Source of the DNA: JBFMFE01 sp040752295
GTDB taxonomy: Bacteria; UBP15; UBA6099; JBFMBQ01
Direction of reading: 5' to 3'
NCBI GenBank assembly: GCA_040752295.1
Contig: JBFMFE010000304.1
Location: 1 to 7,167 of the forward strand
DNA length: 7,167 nt
The first letter of the stretch is position 1. The number at the start of each line of letters is the position of its first letter. A program made the translations under genes and the position numbers. Positions 6,491 through 7,167 of the stretch are shown one piece after another. Under the pieces are notes generated by a model that was not told where the DNA came from, made no database searches, and saw only the letters and a program-made list of their open reading frames with translations.

Positions 6491-6519
6491 ATTCTACATT
6501 TCGCCCGGATTTCTTTCCA
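6491..6519 (-). promoter_or_regulatory. Possible promoter for the creatininase-like gene
   Basis: TGGAAA (6514-6519) and TAGAAT (6491-6496) are spaced by 17 bp on the minus strand, with 4 of 6 and 5 of 6 matches to the sigma70 boxes. The boxes overlap the very end of the transposase remnant, whose stop codon TAG is the start of the -10 box, so the insertion remnant may have supplied the promoter. The leader would be roughly 105 nt. This is a pattern match only. Confidence 0.3.
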
Positions 6520-7075
6520 GCGGGAGTTTACCGCTCCGGCAATTCCGCAAATCACACAAGAAACGGTGAACTTTCATAACCACCACCCAGTATTTTCCCG
6601 CCTTGTTGAGTGAGCGCAGGATCGCGCGGTCGGCATACAGGGCGTCGAAGGAAAAAAGGTCTACCATGCGGGGTTGCTGAGTGAGGATGCGCTGGATCAG
6701 GCGTTTTGCCGCCGCCGTCTCGCCTTCGCCGGGGAGGATGGGTTCTATGTCGAGGATGGAGGGGATGGGACGCAGGATCAACTGGCAGAAGACGTAGCGG
6801 TGATAGTATTCCGTTATCTCACCGTCTTTGGTGTCTTTTTTTCGCGTAAGGCACGCCGGGCAGCAGCGTTTTTCGCTCGAGAAGGCTTCCCAGCCGTCCA
6901 CGGCGGCAGCCATCAGCCCGTGAGAGGCGCTGCCGCCGCCGAGCGCCTTGTTGCGGCGCAGTCTGTGGTTGACGTGCGCCATGATGGAGCGAAGGGCATC
7001 AACATTGGGCGCTTCAGGAATTTGTGTGGGTAACCCCTTGATGGGAACTTTCGTACTTTTTGGTTCCCGCTCCAC
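6494..7075 (-). pseudogene. Truncated IS4-like DDE transposase
   Basis: The open frame from a GTG at 7075 gives 193 residues carrying the front half of a DDE transposase core. It shows LRRNKAL (39-45), the first catalytic Asp60 in AVDGWEAF, a Cys-rich CCPACLTRKK (71-80), EYYHRYVFCQL (89-99), IEPILPGEGETAAAKRLI (110-127) and the second Asp144 in FDALY, followed by GKYWVVVMK (160-168). This layout fits a known IS4-type group, which from family knowledge is roughly twice this length. The region with the catalytic Glu is absent: after VVVMK the sequence drifts to a short tail ending at 6494. The N-terminus also looks damaged, because the repeat-encoded frame (residues ending KVRKF, open to the window edge) runs in a different frame from this core. 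The product should not be an active transposase. Confidence 0.7.
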
Positions 7076-7167
7076 GGAGGAAGCTTTAAAGACAGATGAA
7101 TTTTATTTATGTCCGATGCAAATCCGATCATGCGAAAATCAATATGCGCGAAACGCCTTGGAGTGCG
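7045..7167 (-). repeat. Right copy of the terminal inverted repeat (5' end of the IS remnant)
   Basis: The last 123 bases, read on the minus strand, match bases 1-123 without gaps at 115 of 123 positions. This copy continues inward into the transposase remnant and so identifies the repeat as the 5' part of that insertion sequence, including the GTG at 7075. Both copies begin with CGCACTCCAAGG exactly at the window edge. It is unclear whether that is the true element tip or the place where an assembly stopped in a multicopy repeat. An open frame runs from the edge inward in both copies, which hints that the element continues outside the window. Confidence 0.85.

Noticed and set aside
7129..7167. 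Outward-facing start of a reading frame (MRKSICAKRLGV) at the right edge, with a similar one (MRKTVCAKPLGV) at the left edge
   Set aside because: The similarity follows from the inverted repeat itself, there is no ribosome site, and only about 12 codons are visible before the window ends.
1..7167. CRISPR array, tRNA or rRNA gene
   Set aside because: I saw no regularly spaced repeats, and I recognised no tRNA or rRNA sequence in the short gaps.

Overview
The window is a compact, GC-rich bacterial segment in which every gene I can support lies on the minus strand and reads from right to left. I see no phylogenetic marker that fixes the taxon. The base composition, standard genetic code, Shine-Dalgarno sites and one sigma70-like promoter fit a Gram-negative-type or deep-branching bacterium. 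A metagenomic contig seems likely, because both ends stop at the same point of a repeated sequence.

The layout below follows transcription, from right to left. At the right edge (6494-7167) lies the broken remnant of an IS4-like DDE transposase. Its outer 123 bp recur in inverted orientation at the left edge (1-123) with 8 mismatches. Next comes a creatininase-superfamily metallohydrolase (5386-6378) that resembles 3-dehydro-scyllo-inosose hydrolases. It is followed by a flavodoxin-fold NAD(P)H/FMN oxidoreductase with an iron-sulfur-flavoprotein-like cysteine cluster (4698-5303). Two tetrapyrrole genes then overlap by four bases: uroporphyrinogen-III synthase hemD (3827-4639) and porphobilinogen synthase hemB (2850-3830).

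A new transcription unit starts after hemB from a near-perfect promoter (TTGACG-N17-TATAAT, 2783-2811). It encodes a 49-aa one-helix membrane protein of the DUF5989/SxtK type (2558-2707), an SxtI/TobZ/NodU-type O-carbamoyltransferase (661-2478) and a three-helix SxtJ-like membrane protein (158-592). This trio matches the little-understood sxtI-sxtJ-sxtK set first named in saxitoxin clusters. It is the most interesting part of the window: a soluble carbamoyltransferase packaged with two small membrane proteins whose roles are unknown.

How the parts cooperate: hemD and hemB clearly serve heme/tetrapyrrole synthesis together. The carbamoyltransferase trio probably modifies a sugar or surface/secondary-metabolite substrate near the membrane. 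The oxidoreductase and the creatininase-like enzyme have no obvious partners here. The transposase remnant and end repeats mark past insertion activity around the segment.
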